Positions 29,845 to 39,868 of a DNA stretch of 64,000 bases are shown here, one piece after another (position 1 is the first letter of the stretch; each line of letters opens with the position of its first letter). The notes beneath the pieces were generated by a model. It was not told where the DNA came from and searched no databases. It saw only the letters and a list, made by a program, of their open reading frames with translations. Source of the DNA: Geodermatophilaceae bacterium URHA0031 (lineage in GTDB: Bacteria > Actinomycetota > Actinomycetes > Mycobacteriales > Geodermatophilaceae); the NCBI GenBank assembly GCA_000620205.1, contig JHVP01000001.1:372001-436000 (forward strand). The letters are read 5' to 3'. Both the position numbers and the translations under genes were made by a program.

Positions 29845-32400
29845 TCAGACGGCGGCGGGCGTCTCGGCCTCCGCGACGGTGTTGGGCTGCCGGTCGGACA
29901 CCTGGAGGTCCAGGGCACCCTCGACCACGCCGACCGTGACCTGCTGACCGGGCCGGAGCTCGCCCCCGAGGACCAGCCGGGACAGCCGGTTGTCCACCTC
30001 CCGCTGGATCGCCCGGCGCAACGGCCGCGCCCCGAACTGCGGCTCGTGCCCGCGCTCGGCCAGCCACGCCACCGCCTCCGGGGAGACCTCGACGGCGATG
30101 TCCTGGGCGGCCAGCCGGCGCCGGGTCTCGTCCAGCAGCAGGTCGGTGATCCGGGCCAGCTGCTCTGCGTCGAGCTGCCGGAAGACCACGATCTCGTCGA
30201 TCCGGTTGAGGAACTCCGGCCGGAACGCGTCCCGCAGCCGCCGCATCACCTGGTTCCGCAGGTCGTCGCCCGCGTTGCCGTTGGCGGTGAAGCCGAGCGG
30301 GCCGCGACCGGCGTTCACGATCGCCTCCGACCCGAGGTTGCTGGTCATGATGACCACCGTGTTGCTGAAGTCGACCGTGCGGCCCTGGGAGTCGGTGAGC
30401 CGGCCGTCGTCCAGCAGCTGCAGCAGCGTGTTGAACACGTCCGGGTGGGCCTTCTCGATCTCGTCGAGCAGCACCACCGAGTACGGCCGGCGGCGCACCG
30501 CCTCGGTCAGCTGCCCGGCGTCCTCGTACCCGACGTAGCCGGGAGGTGAGCCGACGAGCCGGCTGACCGTGTGCCGCTCCTGGAACTCGCTCATGTCCAG
30601 CCGGATCATCCGGTCGGTGTCGCCGAACAGCGCCTCGGCCAGCGCCCGGGCCAGCTCGGTCTTCCCCACGCCGGTGGGGCCGAGGAACAGGAAGCTGCCG
30701 ATCGGCCGGTCCGGGTCACCCAGCCCGGCGCGCGAGCGGCGGATCGCCTCCGCGACGACCTCGACCGCCTCGTCCTGGCCGACGACCCGCTCGTGGAGGA
30801 CGTCCTCCAGCCGGAGCAGCCGGTCGCGCTCCTCCTGGGTCAGCTGGGCCACCGGGATGCCGGTGGCCCGGGAGACCACCTCCGCGATCTCGGGCACGCC
30901 CACCTCGGGGATGCCGCCCTCACCACCGGACCGGGCCCGGTCCAGGTCGGCCTGGGCCGTGGCGATCTCGTCGCGCAGCTCGGAGGCCCGCTCGTACTGC
31001 TCGGCGGCGACCGCCTGGTCCTTCTCCCGCTGCAGCTCCAGGAGCCGCTGCTCCACCTCCCGCAGGTCGGTGGTCGGCCGCTTCACCCGCAGCCGGGTGC
31101 GTGCGCCGGCCTGGTCGATCAGGTCGATCGCCTTGTCCGGCAGGTGCCGGTCGGTGATGTACCGCTCGGACAGCTCCGCGGCGGCCACCAGCGCCTCGTC
31201 GGTGAACCGCACCTGGTGGTGCGCCTCGTACCGGTCGCGGAGGCCGCGCAGGATCTCGATGGTGTCCAGCGTGCTGGGCTCGGGCACCAGCACAGGCTGG
31301 AACCGACGCTCAAGGGCTGCGTCCTTCTCGATGTTGCGGCGGTACTCGTCCAGCGTCGTCGCGCCGATGATGTGCAGCTCGCCGCGGGCCAGCGCCGGCT
31401 TGAGCATGTTGCCCGCGCCGGCCGACCCCTCCGAGCCACCCGCGGTGACGACGGTGTGCAGCTCGTCGATGAAGACGATCACCTCGTCGCTGTGCTCGCG
31501 GATCTCGTCCATCACCTTCTTCAGCCGCTCCTCGAAGTCCCCGCGGTACCGGGTGCCCGCGACCAGGCCGGTCAGGTCCAGCTCGACCAGCCGCCGGCCG
31601 CGCAGCGACTCGGGGACGTCGCCGTCCACGATCTGCAGGGCGATGCCCTCCACGATCGCGGTCTTGCCGACGCCGGCCTCGCCGATGAGCACGGGGTTGT
31701 TCTTGTTCCGCCGGGACAGCACCTCGATGGTCTGCTCGATCTCCTGCGCCCGGCCGATGACCGGGTCGATCTTCCCGTCGCGGGCCATCGCCGTGAGGTC
31801 ACGGCCGAACTCGTCGAGGGTCGGGGTGCTTGACGGCGGCTGCTCGCCGCCACCGCTCCCGGGCCCCGCAGGGACAGGACCGCCGGCAGCGGCACGCTGC
31901 AGCGCCTCAGGGGTCACCCGTGCGCCGCCCAGCACCCGGCCCGCACCGGAGTCCGGGTTCAGCGCGAGCGCGAACAGCAGGTGCTCGGGGCCGATGTAGG
32001 TGGAGCCGCTGGCCCGGGACACCTGGTGGGCGTCGAGCAGGGCCCGCTTGGCGGCGGGGGTCAGCGCCGGGGCCTGCCCGGTCGGCTCACCGCGGGTCAG
32101 CTGGCCGGCGAGGTCGCCCTGCAGCCGGTCGGGGTCCGTCCCGCTGCGGGACAGCAGGGTGCGGGTGGGCTCGTGGCCGGCCAGTGCCCAGAGCAGGTGC
32201 TCGGTGTCCAGGTCCGGGCTCCCCCACTCGGCGGCCTGCCGCGCGGCGGCGGACACCACCTCGCGGGAGTGCGAGCTGAGCAGCTGGGTGATGTCCACCC
32301 GCTGCATGCCCCGGCGGGCGCCGGGGCCGCCCAGGAAGGCCTGGAAGAAGTCGTCGAAGGGGCCGCCACCGTAGGGCGCGCCCGGGAAACCGCTGGTCAT
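29845..32400 (-). CDS. ClpC-type AAA+ unfoldase (second Clp ATPase)
   Basis: 851 residues. After a Gly/Phe-rich head ([17 protein letters not shown]) come Clp N repeats (about 38-180), the first AAA domain with [16 protein letters not shown] (about 242-257), a short middle domain with a UVR-like stretch ([20 protein letters not shown]), and the second AAA domain with [16 protein letters not shown] near 580. GPLGFTANG near 690 sits where ClpC proteins have the VGLGF loop that docks on ClpP. ClpB normally lacks it and has a long middle domain. I infer a ClpC-like proteolytic partner. The Phe-rich head differs from the main ClpC. Confidence 0.88.
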   Translation of the reverse strand: MTSGFPGAPYGGGPFDDFFQAFLGGPGARRGMQRVDITQLLSSHSREVVSAAARQAAEWGSPDLDTEHLLWALAGHEPTRTLLSRSGTDPDRLQGDLAGQLTRGEPTGQAPALTPAAKRALLDAHQVSRASGSTYIGPEHLLFALALNPDSGAGRVLGGARVTPEALQRAAAGGPVPAGPGSGGGEQPPSSTPTLDEFGRDLTAMARDGKIDPVIGRAQEIEQTIEVLSRRNKNNPVLIGEAGVGKTAIVEGIALQIVDGDVPESLRGRRLVELDLTGLVAGTRYRGDFEERLKKVMDEIREHSDEVIVFIDELHTVVTAGGSEGSAGAGNMLKPALARGELHIIGATTLDEYRRNIEKDAALERRFQPVLVPEPSTLDTIEILRGLRDRYEAHHQVRFTDEALVAAAELSERYITDRHLPDKAIDLIDQAGARTRLRVKRPTTDLREVEQRLLELQREKDQAVAAEQYERASELRDEIATAQADLDRARSGGEGGIPEVGVPEIAEVVSRATGIPVAQLTQEERDRLLRLEDVLHERVVGQDEAVEVVAEAIRRSRAGLGDPDRPIGSFLFLGPTGVGKTELARALAEALFGDTDRMIRLDMSEFQERHTVSRLVGSPPGYVGYEDAGQLTEAVRRRPYSVVLLDEIEKAHPDVFNTLLQLLDDGRLTDSQGRTVDFSNTVVIMTSNLGSEAIVNAGRGPLGFTANGNAGDDLRNQVMRRLRDAFRPEFLNRIDEIVVFRQLDAEQLARITDLLLDETRRRLAAQDIAVEVSPEAVAWLAERGHEPQFGARPLRRAIQREVDNRLSRLVLGGELRPGQQVTVGVVEGALDLQVSDRQPNTVAEAETPAAV

Positions 32401-32558
32401 GTCTGAGGTGGACCTCTCGTCGGAACGGGTCGGCGCTCATGTGCCCACCGCGGACGCTGCGCACTGCTCCGACGGTGTGTCGAACTCGTCGGTCTGCGCG
32501 CGTCGGGCGGTGCCGCCGGCCGGCTGATCGGGCCGGGGGGCGGGGGCGCCGCGGTAAG

Positions 32559-32564
32559 TAGCAT
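32559..32564 (+). promoter_or_regulatory. -10 box TAGCAT, leaderless promoter of ctaA
   Basis: TANNNT box ending 7 bp before the GTG at 32572. No Shine-Dalgarno sequence has proper spacing, so a leaderless mRNA starting at the GTG is likely. This supports the start choice. Confidence 0.45.
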
Positions 32565-32571
32565 CGGGAGC

Positions 32572-33510
32572 GTGCCGGTTCTTCCCGCGTCGTTCCGCTC
32601 TCGGATGAACCCGTCCGTCGTCTCCCGCATCGCCCTGGCCAACGTGGTCGCCAACGGCGTCATCGTGGTGACCGGCGGCGCCGTCCGGCTGACCGGCTCC
32701 GGTCTGGGCTGCCCGACCTGGCCCGAGTGCACCGACGGGAGCATCCGGCCCACCCCGGAACTGGCCGGTCACGGGCTGATCGAGTTCGGCAACCGGATGC
32801 TGACCTTCGCGCTGGTGGTCGTCGCCGTTGCCACCGTCGTCGCGGTCTTCGCCTCGGTGCGCCGGGACCTGCGCCGGCTGGCGGTGTTCAGCCTGCTGGG
32901 CATCCCCGCGCAGGCGCTGCTCGGCGGGGTGACCGTGCTCACCGGGCTCAACCCGTGGACGGTCGCCGCGCACTTCCTGCTCTCCATGGTGCTGGTGGCG
33001 GTCGCGACCGTGCTGTGGCTGCGGTCCCGCGAGCCCGGCGTCGGCCAGCTGGTGGTCCGCCGTCCGTTCGCGCTGCTGGCGGCCGGGATCGCCGTCACCG
33101 TCGCCGCGGTCCTCGTGGTGGGCACCGTGGTCACCGGCAGCGGCCCGCACAGCGGTGACCCGGAGGCCGGGCGCACCGGCTTCGACCCCGAGCTGGTCAG
33201 CCAGCTGCACGCCGACGTGGTGTTCCTGCTCATCGGGCTCACGGTCGCGCTGCTGGTGGCGCTGGCCGCCACCGACTCCCCCGGCCGGGTCCGCCGCGCG
33301 GCCCGCGACCTGCTCGTCGTCGAGCTGCTGCAGGGCGTCATCGGCTACGTGCAGTACTTCACGCACCTGCCCGCGCTGCTGGTGCTGCTGCACATGGCCG
33401 GGGCGGTGCTGATCACCGTCTACACGGCACGGCTGCTCTGGTCGGTCCGCGGACCGGCGTCCGAGCTGCCCCTCGACACGACCCCGGTCACCACCGCCGC
33501 CAACCGCTGA
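32572..33510 (+). CDS. ctaA: heme A synthase
   Basis: COX15/CtaA-family membrane enzyme of 312 residues that oxidises heme O to heme A for the aa3 cytochrome oxidase. Eight hydrophobic spans in two four-helix halves. Heme-ligand histidines are in GHGLIEFGNRML (about 64), AAHFLLSMVL, QLHADVVFLLIG and LLHMAGAVLI. GCPTWPEC (about 44-51) is the conserved extracytoplasmic Cys loop. The start is GTG at 32572. An ATG at 32605 is possible. It is convergent with ctaB. Confidence 0.93.
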   Translation: MPVLPASFRSRMNPSVVSRIALANVVANGVIVVTGGAVRLTGSGLGCPTWPECTDGSIRPTPELAGHGLIEFGNRMLTFALVVVAVATVVAVFASVRRDLRRLAVFSLLGIPAQALLGGVTVLTGLNPWTVAAHFLLSMVLVAVATVLWLRSREPGVGQLVVRRPFALLAAGIAVTVAAVLVVGTVVTGSGPHSGDPEAGRTGFDPELVSQLHADVVFLLIGLTVALLVALAATDSPGRVRRAARDLLVVELLQGVIGYVQYFTHLPALLVLLHMAGAVLITVYTARLLWSVRGPASELPLDTTPVTTAANR

Positions 33511-33553
33511 ACCCCCACGGCCCACTCAGCGCCCGGTTCCGGGCCGCCCGGGT

Positions 33554-34477
33554 TCACACGAGGACGTCGGCGACCAGGGCGATCGAGAGCAGCGTCATGT
33601 AGGTGATGGACACCGAGAACAGCCGCATCGGCCGGTCGGGCACACCGGCCTTGATCCGGTTCAGCCAGGCGTGCGACTCCGCGACGTACCAGGCGCCCAG
33701 GCCGAGGGTGGCGAGACCGGTGGTCCAGCCCAGCTGCGGGGTCACCGGCACCATCAGCAGCGAGACGAGCAGGGTGCCCCAGGCCCAGGCCAGGGACTGC
33801 CGCCCGACGCTGACCGGACCGGCGACCACCGACAGCATCGGCACGCCGGCCCGGAAGTAGTCGTAGCGGAACCGGCTGGCCAGCGCCCAGAAGTGCGGCA
33901 TCTGCCAGCAGAAGACGATGCCGAAGAAGACGACGGCCGGCCAGTCCAGCGACCCGGTGACCGCAGCCCAGCCGATCAGCACCGGCGCCGCCCCCGGCAG
34001 GCCGCCGAAGACGGTGTTGTGGTGGGTCCGGCGCTTGAGCACCATCGTGTAGAGCACCGAGTAGGCCAGCACCGCGGCAGCGGCCAGCGCCGTGGCCAGC
34101 GGCGTGGTGAACAGGCCGAGCAGGACCAGCGAGACCCACGCCAGCAGGACGCCGAAGACCAGCGCGTTGCGCGGCCGGATCACCCCGCTGGGGATCGGCC
34201 TGTCCCGGGTGCGGGACATCAGCCGGTCGATGTCCCGGTCGTACCAGCAGTTGATCGTGTTGGCGGCCCCGGCGGCGAGCATCCCGCCGACCAGCGTGGC
34301 CAGGACCAGCCCCGTGCCCGGCCAGCCCCCGGCGGCCAGCATCATCGCCGGCAGCGTGGTGACCAGCAGCAGCTCGACGAGCTTCGGCTTGGTCAGCGAC
34401 ACGTAGGCGGCCACCGTCGCCCGGCCCGAGCGGAGGGTCCGGGCGCGGTCGAGGTCCCGGTCGGCGATGGCCGTCAC
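33554..34477 (-). CDS. ctaB: protoheme IX farnesyltransferase (heme O synthase)
   Basis: UbiA-family prenyltransferase of 307 residues that adds farnesyl to heme B. The first aspartate-rich motif NCWYDRDIDRLMSRTRDRP is intact, as is YTMVLKRRTHHNTVFGGLPG near the second motif. Nine or so membrane spans. The GTG at 34477 (VTAIADRDLDRART) is chosen. The frame also opens at an ATG at 34558, but the 27 extra residues are Gly/Pro/Arg-rich and overlap a possible palindromic repeat. It supplies CtaA. Confidence 0.92.
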   Translation of the reverse strand: MTAIADRDLDRARTLRSGRATVAAYVSLTKPKLVELLLVTTLPAMMLAAGGWPGTGLVLATLVGGMLAAGAANTINCWYDRDIDRLMSRTRDRPIPSGVIRPRNALVFGVLLAWVSLVLLGLFTTPLATALAAAAVLAYSVLYTMVLKRRTHHNTVFGGLPGAAPVLIGWAAVTGSLDWPAVVFFGIVFCWQMPHFWALASRFRYDYFRAGVPMLSVVAGPVSVGRQSLAWAWGTLLVSLLMVPVTPQLGWTTGLATLGLGAWYVAESHAWLNRIKAGVPDRPMRLFSVSITYMTLLSIALVADVLV

Positions 34478-34479
34478 CG

Positions 34480-34530
34480 GGTGCCCGGGAGCGCGGCGTC
34501 GCGCGGGCAGCAGGGCACCACGAGGTCCTT
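34480..34530 (-). repeat. possible GGACC palindromic repeat, diverged copy 4
   Basis: On the minus strand it begins AAGGACCTCGTGGTGCCC and ends GGGCACC. GGTGCCC/GGGCACC arms pair over 7 bp. Shares the AAGGACC head and arm layout with the clear copies, but the core is much changed. Confidence 0.3.
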
Positions 34531-34611
34531 CTCCGCCGGGGATGGGTTGCCCGGCCATCCTAGCCCGGCCCCTCTCGGGGAATGGGCGGGCACCACTAGG
34601 GTTTGATCACG

Positions 34612-34639
34612 TTGACTCTGCGCGTGAAGCGGGTAGGGC
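34612..34639 (+). promoter_or_regulatory. candidate tkt operon promoter
   Basis: TTGACT (34612-34617), a 16-bp spacer and TAGGGC (34634-34639). This is close to the housekeeping sigma pattern of actinobacteria. The transcript would have a leader of about 150 nt before the tkt ATG. Confidence 0.45.
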
Positions 34640-34798
34640 CGAGGTCGAGGACGACGTCGCGCCCACGCTTCCGACTCTCCGACCGCGCCGACCGGGGCGG
34701 CCGTGGTGTGCACCGTCGTCCGCCCGGGGTGGGATGCCCCCCGTGCCACCCGGGCGGGTCCGACTCCGACCGATCCCCGAGGGAGCACCGAGCGCCAC

Positions 34799-37030
34799 AT
34801 GACCAGCGACAGCAGCAGCAGGACCGAGAGCACCCAGGCAGAGGCACCGGCCGAGGCCGCCAGCGACACCCCCACAGGATCGCCGCGCCAGCCGCACCCC
34901 ACACTGCCCGACGGCTTCACCGAGCTCGACCGGCGCGCCATCGACACCGCCCGCGTCCTGGCGATGGACGCGGTGCAGAAGGTCGGCAACGGCCACCCGG
35001 GCACCGCGATGAGCATGGCGCCCACCGCCTACCTGCTCTTCCAGAAGTGGCTCAAGCACGACCCGAGCGACCCGCAGTGGACCGGCCGCGACCGGTTCGT
35101 GCTCTCCATGGGCCACTCCAGCCTCACGCTGTACGTCCAGCTCTACCTCTCCGGCTACGGCCTGGAGCTCTCCGACCTGCAGGCGCTGCGCACCTGGGGC
35201 TCGCTGACGCCCGGCCACCCCGAGGTCAACCACACCCCCGGCGTCGAGACCACCACCGGTCCGCTGGGTCAGGGCGTCGGCAACGCCGTCGGCATGGCCA
35301 TGGCGGCCCGCCGCGAGCGCGGCCTCTTCGACCCCGACACACCCGAGGGCGAGAGCCTGTTCGACCACACCGTCTGGGCCTTCGCCTCCGACGGCGACCT
35401 GGAGGAGGGCGTCAGCGGCGAGGCGTCGTCCATCGCCGGCACCCAGCGGCTGGGCAACCTCGTCCTCGTCTACGACGACAACAAGATCTCGATCGAGGAC
35501 AACACCGAGATCGCCTTCACCGAGGACGTCGGCAAGCGCTACGAAGCCTACGGCTGGCACGTCCAGCACGTGGACGACGGTGAGGACCTCGCCGCCGTGG
35601 ACGCCGCCTTCGCCGCCGCCAAGGCCGAGACGGGCCGCCCGTCGATGATCGTGCTGCGCACCGTCATCGGCTGGCCCGCGCCGAACAAGCAGAACACCGG
35701 CGCCGCCCACGGCTCGGCGCTCGGCGACGACGAGGTGAAGGCGACCAAGGAGGTCCTCGGCTTCGACCCGGAGCAGACCTTCGAGGTCACCGACGAGGTC
35801 ATCGGGCACACCCGCAAGGTCGTCGAGCGGGGCCAGGCCGCGCACGCCGAGTGGGAGAAGGGCTTCCAGGCCTGGGAGCAGAGCAACCCCGAGGGCGCGG
35901 CGCTGCTGGCCCGGATGAAGACCCGCACGCTGCCCGAGGGCTGGGCGGGGAAGCTCCCGAGCTGGGACGCCGACCCGAAGGGCGTGGCCACGCGCAAGGC
36001 CTCCGGTGAGGTGCTCGCGGCGATCTATCCGGAGCTGCCCGAGCTCTGGGGCGGTTCGGCCGACCTCGCGGAGAGCAACAACACCGCCGTCAAGGGCGAG
36101 CCGTCGTTCCTCCCCGCCGACCGGCAGACGAAGATGTGGAGCGGTGGCCCCTACGGCCGCACCCTGCACTTCGGCGTCCGGGAGCACGCCATGGGCGCGA
36201 TCATGAACGGCATCGCCCTGCACGGCGGCACCCGCGTGTACGGCGGCACGTTCCTCACCTTCTCCGACTACATGCGGGGCGCCGTGCGGCTGGCGGCGCT
36301 GATGCAGCTGCCGGTCACGTACGTCTGGACGCACGACTCGATCGGCCTCGGCGAGGACGGCCCGACCCACCAGCCGATCGAGCACTACGCCGCGCTGCGC
36401 GCCATCCCCGGCCTGGACTTCGTCCGCCCGGCCGACGCCAACGAGACCGCCGTCGCCTGGCGCACCATCCTCGAGCACAACGACCGCCCGGCCGGCCTGG
36501 CGCTGTCCCGGCAGAACCTGCCGGTGTTCGACCGGACGACGATGGGCTCGGCCGAGGGCACCGCCAAGGGCGGCTACGTGCTGGCCGAGGCGTCCTCCGG
36601 GACGCCGCAGGTGGTCCTGATGGGCACCGGCTCCGAGGTGCAGATCGCCGTGGCCGCCCGCGAGGTGCTCGAGGCCGACGGCGTCCCGACCCGGGTGGTC
36701 TCGATCCCGTGCTGGGAGTGGTTCGCCGAGCAGGACGAGGCCTACCGCACGGAGGTGCTGCCCCCGAGCGTCCGCGCCCGGGTCAGCGTCGAGGCCGGCG
36801 TGCCGATGGGCTGGCGCGACTTCGTCGGCGACGCCGGCCGGATCGTGGGCCTCAACCACTACGGCGCCAGCGCCAGCTACTCGAAGCTCTACGAGGAGTT
36901 CGGGCTGACGCAGGAGGCCGTCGTCGCCGCCGCGCGCGAGAGCATCGAGGCGGCGAAGTCCGCCTCGGTCCCCCCGGCCGGCCCCGGCGTCTCCGTCGGC
37001 GGGCTCGAGAGCCCGACCGGCGACCGCTGA
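34799..37030 (+). CDS. tkt: transketolase
   Basis: Thiamine-diphosphate enzyme of the non-oxidative pentose-phosphate path; 743 residues. Features include [13 protein letters not shown] (substrate site, about 62-74), [21 protein letters not shown], the ThDP-Mg motif starting at [15 protein letters not shown] (about 198) with YDDNKIS, the pyrimidine-domain [11 protein letters not shown] and [15 protein letters not shown], and the C-terminal VSIPCWEWF. The ATG at 34799 starts a Ser/Thr-rich head of about 35 residues before the conserved [17 protein letters not shown]. It heads the operon tkt-tal-zwf-opcA-pgl. Confidence 0.96.
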   Translation: MTSDSSSRTESTQAEAPAEAASDTPTGSPRQPHPTLPDGFTELDRRAIDTARVLAMDAVQKVGNGHPGTAMSMAPTAYLLFQKWLKHDPSDPQWTGRDRFVLSMGHSSLTLYVQLYLSGYGLELSDLQALRTWGSLTPGHPEVNHTPGVETTTGPLGQGVGNAVGMAMAARRERGLFDPDTPEGESLFDHTVWAFASDGDLEEGVSGEASSIAGTQRLGNLVLVYDDNKISIEDNTEIAFTEDVGKRYEAYGWHVQHVDDGEDLAAVDAAFAAAKAETGRPSMIVLRTVIGWPAPNKQNTGAAHGSALGDDEVKATKEVLGFDPEQTFEVTDEVIGHTRKVVERGQAAHAEWEKGFQAWEQSNPEGAALLARMKTRTLPEGWAGKLPSWDADPKGVATRKASGEVLAAIYPELPELWGGSADLAESNNTAVKGEPSFLPADRQTKMWSGGPYGRTLHFGVREHAMGAIMNGIALHGGTRVYGGTFLTFSDYMRGAVRLAALMQLPVTYVWTHDSIGLGEDGPTHQPIEHYAALRAIPGLDFVRPADANETAVAWRTILEHNDRPAGLALSRQNLPVFDRTTMGSAEGTAKGGYVLAEASSGTPQVVLMGTGSEVQIAVAAREVLEADGVPTRVVSIPCWEWFAEQDEAYRTEVLPPSVRARVSVEAGVPMGWRDFVGDAGRIVGLNHYGASASYSKLYEEFGLTQEAVVAAARESIEAAKSASVPPAGPGVSVGGLESPTGDR

Positions 37031-37032
37031 AC

Positions 37033-37090
37033 AAGGACCCCGCTGTCCCCCACCACTCGCACGCTCGCGCCGGGCCCCTACAGCGGGGCC
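37033..37090 (+). repeat. GGACC palindromic repeat, copy 3 (tkt-tal gap)
   Basis: 58 bp beginning AAGGACCCCGCTGT and ending ACAGCGGGGCC. Nine consecutive pairs (CCCCGCTGT/ACAGCGGGG) plus two outer GC pairs across a bulged A, the same layout as copy 1 but with different stem bases. The core CCCCCACCACTCGCACGCTC matches the core of copy 1. It starts 2 bp after the tkt stop and could act as an RNA hairpin that tunes the tkt/tal ratio. Confidence 0.85.
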
Positions 37091-37125
37091 GGACACGCAA
37101 CAGAAACCCGACAGGAGGGCATGAC

Positions 37126-38232
37126 ATGGCCCAGAACGAGAACCTGGCACAGCTGTCGAAGGCGGGGGTCGCCGTCTGGCTCGACGACCTCTCCCGTGAC
37201 CGCATCCGCAGCGGCAACCTGCAGTCGCTGGTCGATGAGCACAGCGTCGTCGGCGTCACCACGAACCCGACCATCTTCGCCGCGGCGATCAGCGGGTCGA
37301 AGTCCTACGACGACCAGCTGCACGCGATGGCCGTCCGGAAGGTGAGCGTCGAGGAGGCGCTGCGCACCATCACCGCCGCCGACGTCCGGGACGCCTGCGA
37401 CCTGCTCGCCCCCGTCGCCGCGCGCACCGGCCGGGACGGGCGGGTGTCGCTGGAGGTGGCGCCCGGGCTGGCGAACGACACCGACGCGACTGCCGCCGAG
37501 GCCGCCCACCTGTGGTGGCTGGTCGACCGGCCGAACCTGTTCATCAAGATCCCGGCCACCGTCGAGGGGCTGCCGGCCATCACGACCAGCATCGCCGCCG
37601 GGATCAGCGTGAACGTGACGCTGATCTTCAGCATCGAGCGCTACAAGGCCGTCATGGAGGCCTACATCGCCGGCCTCGAGCAGCGGCTGGCCGACGACCC
37701 GGACGCGTCGTTCGAGGGCATCGAGTCCGTCGCGTCGTTCTTCGTGTCCCGGGTGGACACCGAGATCGACAAGCGGCTGGACGCCGCCGGTGCCGACGCC
37801 TCGCTCAAGGGCAAGGCCGGCATCGCCAACGCACAGCTCGCCTACCAGGCCTACGAGGAGGTCTTCTCCTCCGACCGCTGGAAGGCGCTGGAGTCTCACG
37901 GGGCCCGGCCGCAGCGGCCGCTGTGGGCCTCGACCGGGGTCAAGAACCCGGAGTACTCCGACACGATGTACATCAGCGAGCTGATCGCCCCCGACACGGT
38001 GAACACCATGCCGGAGAAGACGCTGATGGCCTACGCCGACCACGGCCAGCCGGGCACTCCGATCCAGGAGGCCTACGCCGAGGCCGAGAAGGTCATGAAG
38101 TCCGTGGCCGAGGCCGGCGTCGACCTCGACGACGTGTTCCGGGTCCTCGAGGAGGAGGGCGTGCAGAAGTTCGTCGACGCCTGGGACGAGCTGACCGCCT
38201 CCGTTCAGGACCAGCTGCAGGACAAGGCCTGA
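37126..38232 (+). CDS. tal: transaldolase
   Basis: 368-residue actinobacterial-type transaldolase (TalB/long form) moving a dihydroxyacetone unit between sugar phosphates. Motifs are [14 protein letters not shown] (about 43-56), [13 protein letters not shown], the Schiff-base lysine in [14 protein letters not shown] near 144, and [26 protein letters not shown] lies 7 bp before the ATG at 37126. A very long open frame upstream overlaps tkt and is not coding. Confidence 0.96.
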   Translation: MAQNENLAQLSKAGVAVWLDDLSRDRIRSGNLQSLVDEHSVVGVTTNPTIFAAAISGSKSYDDQLHAMAVRKVSVEEALRTITAADVRDACDLLAPVAARTGRDGRVSLEVAPGLANDTDATAAEAAHLWWLVDRPNLFIKIPATVEGLPAITTSIAAGISVNVTLIFSIERYKAVMEAYIAGLEQRLADDPDASFEGIESVASFFVSRVDTEIDKRLDAAGADASLKGKAGIANAQLAYQAYEEVFSSDRWKALESHGARPQRPLWASTGVKNPEYSDTMYISELIAPDTVNTMPEKTLMAYADHGQPGTPIQEAYAEAEKVMKSVAEAGVDLDDVFRVLEEEGVQKFVDAWDELTASVQDQLQDKA

Positions 38233-38247
38233 CCCCACTGATCCACC

Positions 38248-38289
38248 CCACCCGCCGTCCGGTCCTGAGCAGCACCGGACGGCGGGTGG
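38248..38289 (+). terminator. strong hairpin between tal and zwf
   Basis: A 16-bp perfect stem (CCACCCGCCGTCCGGT paired with its complement at 38274-38289) around a 10-nt loop, 15 bp after the tal stop and 27 bp before zwf. It either ends part of the tkt-tal transcript or stabilises a processed end. Confidence 0.7.
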
Positions 38290-38316
38290 TCCTGCGAGAA
38301 CCCGAGGACGGAACAG

Positions 38317-39834
38317 ATGCCCACCAACCCGCTGCGGGATCCGCGGGACCGACGGCTGCCCCGAGTACCGGAGCCCTGCGCCCTGGTCGTGTTCGGCATC
38401 ACCGGGGACCTGGCCCGCAAGAAGCTGCTGCCGGCGGTCTACGACCTGGCCAACCGCGGCCTGCTGCCCACCAACTTCGCGCTGCTGGGCTTCGCCCGCC
38501 GCGACTGGGGTGACGTGGAGTTCTCCGAGCTCGCCCGCTCTGCCGCCCGCGAGCACGCCCGGACGCCGTGGCGCGAGGAGGTCTGGGAGCGGCTGGCCAA
38601 CAGCGTCCGCTTCGTCCAGGGCTCCTTCGACGACGACAACGCCTTCGACGAGCTGGCCAGCAACCTGGCCGAGCTGGAGGGCACCCACGGCATCGGCGGC
38701 AACGCCGCGTTCTACCTCTCCATCCCGCCGGCCATGTTCCCCACCGTGCTCAAGCAGATGGAGCGCACCGGGATGGCCGAGAGCACCCCGGACCGGTGGC
38801 GCCGGGTCGTCGTGGAGAAGCCCTTCGGCAACGACCTGCAGTCCAGCCGTGAGCTGAACGAGCTGGTCGACTCGGTCTTCACCGCCGACGACGTCTTCCG
38901 CATCGACCACTACCTGGGCAAGGAGACGGTCCAGAACCTGCTGGCCCTCCGCTTCGCCAACGAGCTGTTCGAACCGGTCTGGAACGGCCACCACGTCGAC
39001 TCGGTGCAGATCACCATGGCCGAGGACGTCGGCATCGGCGGCCGGGCCGGCTTCTACGAGAAGACCGGCGCCGCCCGCGACGTGCTGCAGAACCACCTGC
39101 TCCAGCTGCTGGCGCTCACCGCGATGGAGGAGCCGGTCGAGTTCTCCGCCGAGGAGATCCGCACCGAGAAGCTCAAGGTGCTGCGTGCGGTGTCCGTGCC
39201 CGAGGACAAGGCCCGGTTCGCCATCCGCGGCCAGTACGAGCAGGGCTGGCTGGCCGGCCAGCGGGCCACCGGCTACCGGCAGGAGGAGGGCGTGAGCCCG
39301 GACTCCACCACCGAGACCTACGCCGCCGTCCGGCTGGGCGTGGAGACCCGCCGCTGGGCGGGCGTCCCGTTCTACCTGCGCACCGGCAAGCGGCTGCCCC
39401 GCCGGGTCACCGAGATCGCGCTGGTCTTCAAGCGCGCCCCGCACCTCCCGTTCGCGCCCACGGACACCGAGGAGCTGGGCCACAACCAGCTGGTGATCCG
39501 AGTCCAGCCCGACGAGGGCATGACGCTGAAGTTCGGCTCGAAGGTGCCCGGCAGCGTGATGGAGGTCCGTGACGTCGCGATGGACTTCCTCTACGGCGAG
39601 CAGTTCACCGAGGCCAGCCCGGAGGCCTACGAGCGGTTGCTGCTCGACGTGCTGCTGGGCGATGCGACCCTCTTCCCCCGCAACGCCGAGGTCGAGGCCT
39701 CCTGGGCGGTCATCGACCCGCTGGAGGAGTACTGGGCGGGCACCACGCCGCACTCCTACCGCGCCGGCGAGTGGGGGCCGCGCGCCGCCGAGGACATGCT
39801 CGCCGCCGAGGGCCGCCAGTGGCGCCGTCCGTGA
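38317..39834 (+). CDS. zwf: glucose-6-phosphate dehydrogenase
   Basis: 505 residues; makes NADPH and 6-phosphogluconolactone. Cofactor motif VVFGITGDLARKKLLP (about 25-40), active-site RIDHYLGKETVQN with the catalytic His (about 198), and the conserved EKPFGNDLQSS before it. It likely needs OpcA, encoded next, as in other actinobacteria. Confidence 0.97.
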   Translation: MPTNPLRDPRDRRLPRVPEPCALVVFGITGDLARKKLLPAVYDLANRGLLPTNFALLGFARRDWGDVEFSELARSAAREHARTPWREEVWERLANSVRFVQGSFDDDNAFDELASNLAELEGTHGIGGNAAFYLSIPPAMFPTVLKQMERTGMAESTPDRWRRVVVEKPFGNDLQSSRELNELVDSVFTADDVFRIDHYLGKETVQNLLALRFANELFEPVWNGHHVDSVQITMAEDVGIGGRAGFYEKTGAARDVLQNHLLQLLALTAMEEPVEFSAEEIRTEKLKVLRAVSVPEDKARFAIRGQYEQGWLAGQRATGYRQEEGVSPDSTTETYAAVRLGVETRRWAGVPFYLRTGKRLPRRVTEIALVFKRAPHLPFAPTDTEELGHNQLVIRVQPDEGMTLKFGSKVPGSVMEVRDVAMDFLYGEQFTEASPEAYERLLLDVLLGDATLFPRNAEVEASWAVIDPLEEYWAGTTPHSYRAGEWGPRAAEDMLAAEGRQWRRP

Positions 39835-39868
39835 CCCGCACGCCCCTGCATCCGTCGGAGGAGACGTC

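Larger units (their letters stand above)
34478..34798. other. 321-bp divergent gap between ctaB and tkt
   Basis: Apart from the possible 27-codon ctaB extension, no gene is supported. It holds a possible fourth palindromic repeat (34480-34530) and a promoter toward tkt (34612-34639). The rest, to the tkt start, is a GC-rich leader of about 150 bp. Confidence 0.55.

Noticed and set aside
29845-32400. ClpB disaggregase
   Set aside because: It lacks the long coiled-coil middle domain and has a UVR-like middle segment and a GPLGF loop, as in ClpC.
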